Of a DNA stretch of 26,219 nt, positions 1 through 7,580 are shown one piece after another (positions within the stretch are counted from its first letter, which is position 1; the number at the start of each line of letters is the position of its first letter). The DNA is from an uncultured Bacillota bacterium. GTDB taxonomy: Bacteria; Bacillota; Dehalobacteriia; UBA7702. The position numbers were made by a program, and so were the translations under genes. Under the pieces are notes generated by a model. It saw only the letters and a list, made by a program, of their open reading frames with translations, searched no databases and was not told the origin of the DNA. The DNA lies in assembly GCA_934702375.1 (NCBI GenBank), contig CAKUYE010000025.1, positions 1 to 26,219 of the forward strand, given 5' to 3'.

Positions 1-261
1 GGCTCCGAAGGGCACTAGGTTATCCTTGAAAATGCCTGCGGCATTTCCTAAGGTTAACCGTCGGATGAGGTGGCGTGGCGGTAGTTTCTATCTTTAACGG
101 CTAGCGTGTCTGCGGCGAAAAAAGGAAGATATCTACGCTTTTCGCCGCAGTAACTATCTACATCAAACACAGATGCACCCATCGCGCCACCTCATCAGTC
201 GGCTTCGCCGCCAGCTTCTCCTCAAGGAGAAGCCATATTGGATCGCATTGCGTAGCAATGC

Positions 262-367
262 TTCCGGAACCCCACCGGAGGTGGGATTTCACCTCCCGCA
301 GGGAGATTTCACCCGCCGCAGGCGGATTTCACCCCGCGAAGCGGGATTTCACCCTTCCGTAGGAAGG
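262..367 (+). repeat. Mini-hairpin array A1 (five GNA-triloop hairpins)
   Basis: Five consecutive small hairpins. Stem 5' halves are CCCACC, CTCCC, CCGCC, CCCGC and CCTTCC, each followed by its exact complement, with loops GGA, GCA, GCA, GAA and GTA. A constant linker GATTTCACC separates them, giving a period near 20 nt. Stem sequence changes from unit to unit while pairing is kept. Confidence 0.85.
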
Positions 368-471
368 TGTTGCGCCGCAGAGACAAACCGCATCAAATAT
401 AGATGTGCCCCTCGCGCCACCTCATCAGTCGGCTTCGCCGCCAGCTTCTCCTCAAGGAGAAGCCATATTTG

Positions 472-597
472 CATCGCCTTTGCGATGCTACCACAACCTC
501 ACCGCAGGTGAGATTTCACCTTCCGAAGGAAGATTTCACCCGCCACATGCGGATTTCACCTCGCCGCAGGCGAGATTTCACCCCACCGCAGGTGGGA
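472..597 (+). repeat. Mini-hairpin array A2 upstream of rluD
   Basis: A GCATCGC/GCGATGC hairpin is followed by units CTCACC-GCA-GGTGAG, CTTCC-GAA-GGAAG, a less regular CCGC/GCGG unit, CTCGCC-GCA-GGCGAG and CCCACC-GCA-GGTGGG, joined by the same GATTTCACC linker. The last stem ends about 20 nt before the rluD start codon, so any transcript entering rluD from upstream carries this array in its leader. Confidence 0.85.
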
Positions 598-617
598 ATT
601 GGTTAGGAGAAAGTTTT

Positions 618-1529
618 ATGGATCATATTACGTTTCAGAAGGAGGAGAGCCTTCGGTTGGATGTTTTTCTTACCGGTGTGCTCCCCGATGTTTCCCGAAG
701 TCGGGTGGCGCAGCTCATCAAGGAAGGGGCGGTGCTGGTCAACGGCAAAAAGGTCAAAGCCGGTTACAGCCTTGTTTCCGGCGATGAAATCAGCTATGAC
801 ATTCCGGAAAAGGTAGAGGCCACGGTGGAGGCTGAGGATATCCCCTTGGATATTGTTTATGAGGATCACGATGTGATTGTGGTGAATAAGCCCCGGGGGA
901 TGGTGGTACATCCTGCCCCGGGTACGGCGGATCATACCCTGGTCAACGCTTTGATGGCCCACTGTACCGATCTTTCCGGCATCAACGGCGTGCTGCGCCC
1001 CGGCATTGTCCACCGCATCGACAAGGACACCTCGGGCCTGCTTTTGGTGGCGAAAAACGATATTGCCCACCGCAGTCTGGCGAAGCAGCTCAAGGAGCAT
1101 ACCATTACCCGGGTTTATCAGGGGATTGTTTGCGGTATGGTGGCAGAGCCCGAAGGGATTGTGGATTGCCCCATCGGCCGCCATCCTTCGGAACGGAAAA
1201 AAATGGCGGTAACGGAAAAAAACTCCAAGCGTGCCGTGACCCACTACCGGGTTTTGGAACGGTTTCCCGGCTATACTTTGATCGAAGCCAAGCTGGAAAC
1301 GGGGCGCACCCATCAGATCCGCGTTCATATGAAGTACATCGGCTATCCGCTGCTGGGAGATCCCCTTTACGGCAAGGGGGATAAAAATCCCTTTTTCTTC
1401 CACGGTCAGGCCCTTCATGCCCGGACCATCGGCTTTGTACACCCCACCACCGGGGAATATATGGAATTTTCCGCAGAACCTCCCGAGGACATGCAGGAAG
1501 TCATGAAAAAATTACGAAATAACCATTGA
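618..1529 (+). CDS. rluD: 23S rRNA pseudouridine synthase, RluD/RluA family
   Basis: Predicted 303-aa pseudouridine synthase that isomerises uridines in 23S rRNA. An N-terminal S4-type RNA-binding region (about residues 12-60, with SRSRVAQLIKEGAVLVNG) precedes the catalytic domain, which carries the family signature HRIDKDTSGLLLVAKN at 132-147. The aspartate after HRI, Asp135, is the expected catalytic residue. GRTHQIRVH in the C-terminal part is also typical. The start is ATG 618, preceded by TTAGGAGA; the open frame extends upstream to 405 only through the hairpin array. Length is normal for RluD-type enzymes. In Bacillota an rluD-like gene often sits just ahead of pyrR, as here. Which uridines are modified cannot be read from sequence, so the symbol is by family. 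Confidence 0.93.
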   Translation: MDHITFQKEESLRLDVFLTGVLPDVSRSRVAQLIKEGAVLVNGKKVKAGYSLVSGDEISYDIPEKVEATVEAEDIPLDIVYEDHDVIVVNKPRGMVVHPAPGTADHTLVNALMAHCTDLSGINGVLRPGIVHRIDKDTSGLLLVAKNDIAHRSLAKQLKEHTITRVYQGIVCGMVAEPEGIVDCPIGRHPSERKKMAVTEKNSKRAVTHYRVLERFPGYTLIEAKLETGRTHQIRVHMKYIGYPLLGDPLYGKGDKNPFFFHGQALHARTIGFVHPTTGEYMEFSAEPPEDMQEVMKKLRNNH

Positions 1530-1554
1530 AATTTCCATTTTGGTGTAGTATAAT
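1526..1554 (+). promoter_or_regulatory. Promoter of the pyr operon
   Basis: TTGAAA (1526-1531) and TATAAT (1549-1554) are separated by exactly 17 bp; the -35 box overlaps the rluD stop codon. The predicted start near 1561 lies just upstream of the PyrR attenuator. Confidence 0.8.
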
Positions 1555-1577
1555 ACAGGAAAAGAAGCAACAAGGTA

Positions 1578-1612
1578 ATGCTTTAAATTGTCCCGTGAGG
1601 CAATAAGGGTTA
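1578..1612 (+). promoter_or_regulatory. PyrR-binding anti-antiterminator of the pyr leader
   Basis: The core GTCCCGTGAGGC (1591-1602) matches the known PyrR binding-loop consensus (ARUCCNGNGAGGYU), with flanking TTTAAATTG and CAATAAGGG forming the stem. AATAAG at 1603-1608 can instead pair with CTTATT at 1668-1673, giving the competing antiterminator. UMP-bound PyrR would stabilise this structure and allow the downstream terminator to form. Confidence 0.85.
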
Positions 1613-1662
1613 CGTATGCAGTTTTCTAAAGATATGTTTCGGCGCTTGGCGTCTGTTTGCGT

Positions 1663-1700
1663 ACAGTCTTATTCCTCGGGGAATAGGACTGTTTTTTTTT
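1663..1700 (+). terminator. Attenuator terminator of the pyr leader
   Basis: Stem from ACAGTCTTATTCC with its near-perfect complement GGAATAGGACTGT around a TCGG loop, followed by nine T residues (1692-1700). It lies upstream of the pyrR start, the standard place for the first PyrR-controlled attenuator. Confidence 0.9.
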
Positions 1701-1729
1701 GCGATAACGAAGGAAAGGTGGGAGATCCA

Positions 1730-2278
1730 TTGGTTAAGGAAATCACAACGGAAATTTTAAGCGAAACCGATATCAAACGCGCCCTGACCCGTATGGCCCA
1801 TGAAATTCTGGAAAAGAATCAGGGGGGCGAGGATCTGGTATTGCTGGGCATCCGCACCCGGGGAGTGTTTCTTGCCCGGCGTTTGGCTGCCATCATTGAT
1901 GAGGTAGAGGGGTTGAAAGTGCCTGTGGGTACCCTTGATATCACCCTTTATCGTGATGATATTGCTGCCAAAGGCGGCATCCCCGTGGTGGGAGAAAGTG
2001 ATGTTCCCTTTGATTTGGATCACAAAAAGGTGATCCTTTGTGATGATGTATTGTTTACGGGTCGAACCGTCAGAGCTGCTTTGGATGCAGTGTTTGATTT
2101 GGGGCGGCCCTCTTTTATACGCCTTGCGGTGCTGGTGGATCGGGGCCACCGGGAGCTGCCGGTTCGTGCCGACTACGTTGGGAAGAATATCCCCACCTCC
2201 CATACGGAAAATGTGGTGGTGCGCTTTGACGAATGCGACGGCTACGACACCGTTGTTCTGCAAAAGGAAAAATATTGA
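1730..2278 (+). CDS. pyrR: Bifunctional pyr operon attenuation protein / uracil phosphoribosyltransferase
   Basis: 182-aa PyrR, the usual length. It binds pyr leader RNA in response to UMP/UTP and also has uracil phosphoribosyltransferase activity. The PRPP-binding motif VILCDDVLFTGRT is at 101-113. I place the start at TTG 1730, which has GGTGGGAG just upstream and gives the canonical N-terminus. An in-frame ATG at 1616 lies inside the attenuator and would translate through the terminator hairpin, so it is rejected. The gene is first in the operon, 10 nt ahead of pyrB, and is controlled by the leader it recognises, so it is autoregulated. Confidence 0.95.
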   Translation: MVKEITTEILSETDIKRALTRMAHEILEKNQGGEDLVLLGIRTRGVFLARRLAAIIDEVEGLKVPVGTLDITLYRDDIAAKGGIPVVGESDVPFDLDHKKVILCDDVLFTGRTVRAALDAVFDLGRPSFIRLAVLVDRGHRELPVRADYVGKNIPTSHTENVVVRFDECDGYDTVVLQKEKY

Positions 2279-2288
2279 GGAGGAACCA

Positions 2289-3218
2289 ATGGCAATCAAA
2301 ACAAAAGATCTCATTGACCTGGAATTTCTCACTGCCGAAGAAATCCGGGAAATTCTCGACACGGCCAAGCCGATGAAAGCGGTAATGCAGCGCAACATTA
2401 AAACCGTTCCGGCGCTGAGAGGGAAAACCGTGGCCACCCTCTTTTACGAAAACAGCACCAGAACCCGGCTTTCCTTTGAACTGGCGGCAAAGTACCTCAG
2501 CGCAGGTACCTGCAACATCTCGGCTTCGGCCTCCTCGGTGCAGAAGGGGGAAAGCCTTCAGGATACCGGCCGCACCCTGGATGCCATGGGCACCGATATC
2601 ATCGTGATCCGTCACAACATGAGCGGCGCTCCCCAGCTTTTGGGGGAAGCCGTAAAGGCTAGGGTCATCAACGCCGGCGACGGCATGCATGCCCATCCCA
2701 CCCAGGCTCTTCTCGATATGTTCACCATTCTGGAACGGAAGGGGAGCATCGCCGGGCAGAATGTGGTGATCCTTGGGGATATCCTCCACAGCCGGGTGGC
2801 ACGATCCAACATTTGGAGCCTCACCAAGCTTGGCGCCAAGGTTACCGTTTGCGGACCGCCGACACTGATGCCCAAGGATATTGAAAAAATGGGGGTAAGG
2901 GTCAGCTACGATATTGACGAAGCTCTGGAGGATGCCGATGTGGTAAACGTCCTTCGGATTCAGCTGGAACGCCAGCATAAGGGGTTGTTCCCGACCATTG
3001 AAGAATATGCCAAAAATTACGCCATGACCGAAGAACGGCTGAAACGGGCCAAACCCGATGTGCTGATTCAACACCCCGGCCCTATGAACCGCACCATTGA
3101 GATCCCCTCGGCGGTGGCGGATTCCGCCCAGTGCTCCGTAGAAGAGCAGGTTACCAACGGCGTGGCATGCCGCATGGCATTGCTTTATCTGATGAGTGGA
3201 GGTGAAAACCTTGTCTGA
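2289..3218 (+). CDS. pyrB: Aspartate carbamoyltransferase catalytic subunit
   Basis: 309-aa PyrB, which condenses carbamoyl phosphate and aspartate to carbamoyl aspartate. The carbamoyl-phosphate motif STRTR is at 56-60 (FYENSTRTRLSFELAA), the QKGES loop lysine at 86-90, and HPTQALLD at 136-143. Start ATG 2289 follows AGGAGG (overlapping the pyrR end) at good spacing. No pyrI regulatory subunit follows, as expected where control is by PyrR. The 3' end overlaps the pyrC start by 8 nt, implying translational coupling. Confidence 0.96.
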   Translation: MAIKTKDLIDLEFLTAEEIREILDTAKPMKAVMQRNIKTVPALRGKTVATLFYENSTRTRLSFELAAKYLSAGTCNISASASSVQKGESLQDTGRTLDAMGTDIIVIRHNMSGAPQLLGEAVKARVINAGDGMHAHPTQALLDMFTILERKGSIAGQNVVILGDILHSRVARSNIWSLTKLGAKVTVCGPPTLMPKDIEKMGVRVSYDIDEALEDADVVNVLRIQLERQHKGLFPTIEEYAKNYAMTEERLKRAKPDVLIQHPGPMNRTIEIPSAVADSAQCSVEEQVTNGVACRMALLYLMSGGENLV

Positions 3219-4503
3219 TTTGTTATTGAAAGGGGGCCGTGTGATCGACCCCGGTCAAAATATGGATACCGTTGCCGATGTGCTGATTCGGGATGGTAAA
3301 ATCGCCGCCATCGGCGAAAATCTGAAGGCAGAGGATGCCGAAGTGAAGGACGTTGCCGGGATGATTCTTTGCCCCGGTCTGGTGGATATTCACTGCCACC
3401 TGAGAGAACCGGGTCTGGAACGAAAGGAAACCATTGCTACCGGTACCAGAGCCGCCGCAGCCGGGGGCTTTACCACGGTGCTCCCCATGCCCAACACCGC
3501 CCCGGTGGCGGATAACCCCGCTTCCATGATGTACGTTCGGGATCGCGCCAAAGAAACCGGTGTGGTTCATGTGTACCCCATCGGCGCTATCTCCAAAGGC
3601 AGCAAAGGGCTGGAACTGGCGGAAATGAGCGCCATGGCCGATGCCGGTGCGGTGGCCTTTTCCGATGACGGCCGCCCGGTGGAAAGCAGCCGTTTGATGC
3701 GGCTGGCCATGGAATACAGCCTCATCACCAAGCTGCCCCTGATCGCCCACGAAGAGGATCCGGCATTGGTGGACGAAGGGGATATGAACGAAGGCTACGT
3801 TTCCACGGTGCTGGGGTTAAAGGGAAATCCTGCCGCCGCCGAGGAAACGATGATCGCCAGAGATATCATTTTGGCACGGCTCACCGGAGCACGGCTCCAT
3901 GTGGCCCATGTCAGCACCGCCCGGGGCGCCCAGATGATTCGGGAAGCCAAAGCCGAAGGGTTGAATATCACCGCCGAGGTCACCCCCCATCATCTCACCC
4001 TTACCGAAGAGGCCGTTCGGGGTTACGATACCAATACCAAGGTAAATCCGCCCCTCCGCCGCAGAGAAGATGTGGATGCCCTCATCGAAGCCTTGAAGGA
4101 CGGCACCATCGATTGCGTGGCAACGGACCATGCGCCCCATACCATCGAAGATAAAGTGGTGGAATATCACTTTGCCGCCAACGGCATCACCGGCTTTGAA
4201 ACGGCGCTGCCCCTGCTCTGGACGGAGCTGGTGCAGACCGGCCGCCTTACCGCCGAGGAGCTGATCCGGGCTATGAGCTGTGCTCCTGCCAAGGTGATGA
4301 ACCTCCCCGCCGGTTCTCTGGCAGTGGGTGCCGCCGCCGATGTGACGGTTTTTGACCCCGAAACCATTCTTGCCGTGGATAAGCACCGCTTCTGTTCCAA
4401 AGGCAAAAATACCCCCTTCCATGGCAGACTTCTCAGCGGCTGGCCGATGATGACCGTGGTCAGCGGCAAGATCGTTATGGAAGATCGTGAAATAAAGGAG
4501 TAA
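3211..4503 (+). CDS. pyrC: Dihydroorotase
   Basis: 430-aa dihydroorotase of the long, multifunctional-type class (PyrC type I, amidohydrolase superfamily), cyclising carbamoyl aspartate to dihydroorotate. The metal-binding HxH is H61/H63 in DIHCHLREPG; further signature blocks are PMPNTAP, IAHEED, HVAHVSTA, ITAEVTPHH and VATDHAPH, including the catalytic Asp. Start chosen at TTG 3211 because GGAGGTG sits 6 nt upstream and the protein then begins MSDLLLKGGRVIDP; a GTG at 3196 would overlap that ribosome binding site. It overlaps pyrB by 8 nt. Confidence 0.95.
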   Translation: MSDLLLKGGRVIDPGQNMDTVADVLIRDGKIAAIGENLKAEDAEVKDVAGMILCPGLVDIHCHLREPGLERKETIATGTRAAAAGGFTTVLPMPNTAPVADNPASMMYVRDRAKETGVVHVYPIGAISKGSKGLELAEMSAMADAGAVAFSDDGRPVESSRLMRLAMEYSLITKLPLIAHEEDPALVDEGDMNEGYVSTVLGLKGNPAAAEETMIARDIILARLTGARLHVAHVSTARGAQMIREAKAEGLNITAEVTPHHLTLTEEAVRGYDTNTKVNPPLRRREDVDALIEALKDGTIDCVATDHAPHTIEDKVVEYHFAANGITGFETALPLLWTELVQTGRLTAEELIRAMSCAPAKVMNLPAGSLAVGAAADVTVFDPETILAVDKHRFCSKGKNTPFHGRLLSGWPMMTVVSGKIVMEDREIKE

Positions 4504-4507
4504 CGAA

Positions 4508-5281
4508 ATGATCGAATCCGGAAAAATACTGATCAACGAAAAAGTCGGCAAGGATATCTGGCGTATGGAGATCAAAGCTCCCCGGATCGCCGCCGCTGCC
4601 GCCCCGGGGCAGTTTGTCAATGTGCGCCTGAATGAGCTGGATCAGCCCCTGCTGCGCCGCCCCATCAGTCTCCACGGCATCGACGCCGCCAACGGCATCA
4701 TCAGCCTTCTCTATCTGGTGGTGGGGAAAGGCACTGCCATGATGACCAAACTGGAAAACGGTGAAACCGTGGATCTTCTCGGTCCTCTGGGCCACGGCTT
4801 TTCCACGGGCTTTCACGGCCGCCGGGCTGTGATGGTGGCCGGCGGCATCGGCTCGGCTCCCTTTTACCCCCTGATGGAGGTGCTCCGGGAGAAAAATCGG
4901 GATATCACCATGATTTACGGCGCTCGGGATGAGGAAAGCCTGACTTGTCTGCCCATGTACGAAGAGCTGGGAGTACGGATGATCCTCGTCACCGAGGACG
5001 GCTCCTGCGGCGAAAAGGGCTTTGTGACCGGGCCTTTGGAACGGCTGCTAAAGGAGGAAGGCGCCGACTTTGTATACGCCTGCGGCCCCGAAGCCATGCT
5101 TAAAGCCGTGGAAGAAGTAGTTGCCGCCAATGGGGTGGAAGGGGAAGTCTCCACCGAAGCCCGGATGGGCTGCGGCCTTGGGGTTTGTCTCTCCTGCTCC
5201 AAAAAGGGGAAGGATCATAAAAATCACAAGGTCTGCCAGGACGGACCGGTATTCAAAATGGGGGTCATGGATTATGAGTAA
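4508..5281 (+). CDS. pyrK: Dihydroorotate dehydrogenase electron transfer subunit
   Basis: 257-aa PyrK, the FAD and [2Fe-2S] subunit that passes electrons from PyrD to NAD+. FAD-binding RRPIS is at 50-54 and the NAD-binding glycine motif GGIGSAP at 112-118. The iron-sulfur cysteines are C222, C227, C230 and C243 near the C-terminus, in the expected C-x4-C-x2-C-x12-C spacing. Start ATG 4508 follows AAAGGAG. It lies 4 nt after pyrC and overlaps the pyrD start by 8 nt, consistent with stoichiometric production of the PyrD2K2 complex. Confidence 0.95.
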   Translation: MIESGKILINEKVGKDIWRMEIKAPRIAAAAAPGQFVNVRLNELDQPLLRRPISLHGIDAANGIISLLYLVVGKGTAMMTKLENGETVDLLGPLGHGFSTGFHGRRAVMVAGGIGSAPFYPLMEVLREKNRDITMIYGARDEESLTCLPMYEELGVRMILVTEDGSCGEKGFVTGPLERLLKEEGADFVYACGPEAMLKAVEEVVAANGVEGEVSTEARMGCGLGVCLSCSKKGKDHKNHKVCQDGPVFKMGVMDYE

Positions 5282-6191
5282 AGTAAACCTTGCCGTCAAT
5301 ATCGGCGGCCTGCAAGTGCAAAACCCCGTCACCACCGCTTCGGGAACCTTCGGTTCCGGCTTGGAAATGACGGAATATGTGGATCTTACCCGCCTGGGCG
5401 CCATTACCGTAAAGGGGACGACACTGGAGCCCCGCCCCGGCAATGCCCAGCCCCGGTGTGCCGAAACCCCTGCCGGGATCTTGAATTCCATCGGTTTGGA
5501 AAACCCCGGAGTGGAGGTTTTTGTTAAGGATATCCTGCCCAAAGTGGCAGCCTATGAAACTCCCATCATCGTCAATATCGCCGGGAAGGAAATTGAGGAC
5601 TACGGCACCGTTGCCGCTATTTTGGAAAAAGAATCAGCGGTGAGCGCCATCGAAGTTAATGTATCCTGCCCCAATGTGAAAAACGGCGGCATGGCTTTGG
5701 GTACCGACCCCAAGCTGGTTTATGAAACCACCCGGGTGGTGAAGGACCATACCACCAAACCGGTGATTTTAAAGCTCTCTCCCAATGTTACCGATATCGT
5801 TGCCGTGGCCAAAGCCGCAGCCGACGGCGGTGCCGACGGCTTGACGCTAATCAACTGCCTCCTCGGCATGGCTATTGATATCAAAAGCCAAAAACCCCTG
5901 CTGGGGAATGTGGTTGGGGGGCTTTCCGGCCCGGCCATTAAGCCTGTGGCATTGCGCATGGTTTACCAGGTGGCACAGAAGGTGGATCTCCCCATCATCG
6001 GCCTTGGGGGCATCACCAGCTGGCAGGATGCCGTAGAGTTCCTGCTGGCGGGAGCAACCATGGTGTCCATCGGCACCGGCAACTTTGTTGATCCGACTTT
6101 GACCATGAAGGTCATCGACGGCATCGAAGGTTATCTCAGCGAAAACGGCTATAGCGATGTTCATGAGATCATCGGTCTGGCCTGGAAATAA
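5274..6191 (+). CDS. pyrD: Dihydroorotate dehydrogenase, class 1B catalytic subunit
   Basis: 305-aa FMN enzyme oxidising dihydroorotate to orotate. The catalytic base of class 1 enzymes is Cys132 in NVSCPNVKNGG. Other matches are TTASGTFGSG near the N-terminus, NSIGLENPG, and the FMN phosphate-binding GLGGI plus GTGNF region. Together with the adjacent pyrK this identifies the NAD-linked class 1B form. Start ATG 5274 lies inside the last codons of pyrK; a GGGGGT stretch about 7 nt upstream is the likely ribosome binding site. Confidence 0.95.
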   Translation: MSKVNLAVNIGGLQVQNPVTTASGTFGSGLEMTEYVDLTRLGAITVKGTTLEPRPGNAQPRCAETPAGILNSIGLENPGVEVFVKDILPKVAAYETPIIVNIAGKEIEDYGTVAAILEKESAVSAIEVNVSCPNVKNGGMALGTDPKLVYETTRVVKDHTTKPVILKLSPNVTDIVAVAKAAADGGADGLTLINCLLGMAIDIKSQKPLLGNVVGGLSGPAIKPVALRMVYQVAQKVDLPIIGLGGITSWQDAVEFLLAGATMVSIGTGNFVDPTLTMKVIDGIEGYLSENGYSDVHEIIGLAWK

Positions 6192-6213
6192 CAGAAATAC
6201 AGGAGGAAAAGAA

Positions 6214-6933
6214 ATGGTAAAAGACAAGATTATCGTGGCACTGGATGTGCCCACAAAGGAAGAAGCTCTGGCCATCGTCGATGAGCTTGGCGATAAGGTC
6301 GGCGCTTACAAGATCGGCATGCAGCTTTACAATGCCTGCGGTCCGGAAATCATTGAGGAAGTTACCAAGCGGAAGGGACGCATTTTTCTGGATTTGAAAT
6401 TCCACGATATCCCCAATACCGTGGCATCGGCGGCTCGGGTTGCCGCCAACCTCGGTGTGTATATGTTCAATGTCCATGCCTGCGGCGGCAGCACCATGAT
6501 GAAGGCCGCAGCCGACGCCCTGAAAGAGGAAGCCGCCAAACTGGGTGTGGAACGTCCGCTTCTCATTGCCGTTACCGTTTTGACTTCCATGAACGAAGAA
6601 GAGCTTCAAGGGGAAGTGGGGATCTCCCGGAGCCTGAACGAACAGGTCGCCGCCATGGCCAAGCTGGCCAAGGATTGCGGCTTGGACGGTGTTGTGGCTT
6701 CGGCCAAGGAAATTAAGCTGATTCGGGAAGCCTGCGGCGATGATTTCCTTATCGTCACTCCGGGGATTCGCCCCAGAGATGCCGCCGCCGATGACCAGAA
6801 ACGCATCAAAACCCCCGGGGAAGCCGTGGCCGACGGCGCAGATTACCTCGTCATCGGCCGCCCCATCACCAAGGCTGCCGATCGCACCGCCGCCGTGGCC
6901 AACATCGTGGCAGATATCGAAAGCGCCCTCTGA
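6214..6933 (+). CDS. pyrF: Orotidine 5'-phosphate decarboxylase
   Basis: 239-aa OMP decarboxylase of the short bacterial class, making UMP. The catalytic D-x-K-x-x-D array is D60, K62 and D65 in FLDLKFHDIPNTV; TPGIRP and the C-terminal phosphate-binding VIGRPI are present. Start ATG 6214 follows AGGAGG. The stop codon is only a few bases from a 0.6 kb inverted copy of the composite repeat that separates pyrF from pyrE, so the operon's last step lies beyond a heavily structured region. Confidence 0.96.
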   Translation: MVKDKIIVALDVPTKEEALAIVDELGDKVGAYKIGMQLYNACGPEIIEEVTKRKGRIFLDLKFHDIPNTVASAARVAANLGVYMFNVHACGGSTMMKAAADALKEEAAKLGVERPLLIAVTVLTSMNEEELQGEVGISRSLNEQVAAMAKLAKDCGLDGVVASAKEIKLIREACGDDFLIVTPGIRPRDAAADDQKRIKTPGEAVADGADYLVIGRPITKAADRTAAVANIVADIESAL

Positions 6934-6936
6934 GGA

Positions 6937-7555
6937 AATGAAATACCGCCCTGCGGTCGGCATGAAATACTGCCTAACGGCAGCATGAAATACCCCTTCG
7001 GGGCATGAAATACCTTCCTGTGGAAGGCATGAAGGAAGCATTGCAAAGCAATGCGATCCAATATGGCTTCTCCTTGAGGAGAAGCTGGCGGCGATAGCTG
7101 ACTGATGAGGTGTCGCGTTGGGTGCAACTGTATTTGATGTAGATAGTTACTGCGGCGGCGTTTCTTCATAGATGCAATACATTTTCCGCCGCAGATATGT
7201 TGCCTAACAAAGTTTTTGTCTACCGTCACGCCACCTCATCCACCGCAAGCGGTCCCCCTTCCCCTCAAGGGGAAGGCATGTGTAGCAGGCACTTTTATGC
7301 AAAACAAATTTTTTTCGCGACGGCGTTACGTTTATTGCGAAGCATATCAAAAGTTTCTGCGGCGCACAATGCCGCGGTACAACATCCCTCCGGGTGGGAT
7401 AAACGGTTTTAATCGGGTAAAAGATTCCGACAGCGGGATCGAAGTATACAAGGCGTATCTGAAGACTCCCGGTGTTGGGAGATTTTGCGCGATTACAATC
7501 GTTTAGCGCGCCCGCTTCACCCAAATAACGCCGCCGCACCCACCCAAAACCCAAA
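6937..7555 (-). repeat. Composite palindromic intergenic element, copy 2 (complete, inside the pyr operon)
   Basis: A full copy in reverse orientation filling the pyrF-pyrE gap. Read on the minus strand from 7555 it runs: L module (7540-7400), M, H1 (CCTTCCCC/GGGGAAGG near 7256-7275), IR hairpin (CGGCGGAAAA and its partner, 7150-7195), outer CACCTCATC box, H2 (7065-7085), a GCATTGC/GCAATGC hairpin, then an array of about four mini-hairpins with TATTTCATG linkers ending at pyrF. Array stems, minus strand, are CCTTCC-ACA, CCCC-GAA, CTGCC-GTTA and CCGACC-GCA. No convincing coding frame or promoter is seen. Confidence 0.85.
7400..7505 (-). repeat. L-module hairpin, copy 2
   Basis: 106-nt imperfect palindrome. 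Minus strand: TAAACG, attg, TAATCGCG, AAAA, a variable arm, GATAC-loop-GTATAC, then TTTT, CCCGATTA, aaac, CGTTTA. Two positions of the second stem are mispaired in this copy (CGC against CCC). The inner stem and bulged A are kept. Confidence 0.7.
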
Positions 7556-7580
7556 TAACAAAAAAAGGAGAAACCAAAAA

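Larger units (their letters stand above)
1..600 (+). repeat. Composite palindromic intergenic element, copy 1 (5' part outside window)
   Basis: Non-coding stretch made of palindromes. Bases 1-81 are identical to 16077-16157 and hold a hairpin with a TGC triloop (AAATGCC/GGCATTT). An outer GATGAGGTGGCG box at 63-74 is matched by CGCCACCTCATC near 184-195. Between them lies a perfect 12-bp inverted repeat, CTGCGGCGAAAA (110-121) and TTTTCGCCGCAG (139-150). Next come GGC-TTC-GCC, the H2 hairpin GCTTCTCC/GGAGAAGC and a GCATTGC-GTA-GCAATGC hairpin. The mini-hairpin array follows, then a second partial IR/H2 unit at 367-490 with its own array. The rluD ribosome binding site starts directly after the last hairpin. 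Reading frames through this block translate palindromes and are not genes. Confidence 0.85.

Noticed and set aside
262..600. CRISPR-like array
   Set aside because: The constant part is only a 9-nt linker, the variable parts are self-complementary hairpins, the period is ~20 nt, and no cas genes are present.
405..617. Upstream extension of rluD
   Set aside because: The extra 71 codons lie in the hairpin array; ATG 618 has a proper ribosome binding site and gives the normal RluD N-terminus.
603..1442. Long minus-strand open frame opposite rluD (and similar frames opposite the pyr and flavoprotein genes)
   Set aside because: These are antisense shadows of well-identified genes, with no family features or ribosome binding sites.
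1616..1729. Upstream ATG start for pyrR
   Set aside because: This segment is the PyrR-controlled antiterminator and terminator; TTG 1730 has a ribosome binding site and matches known PyrR length.
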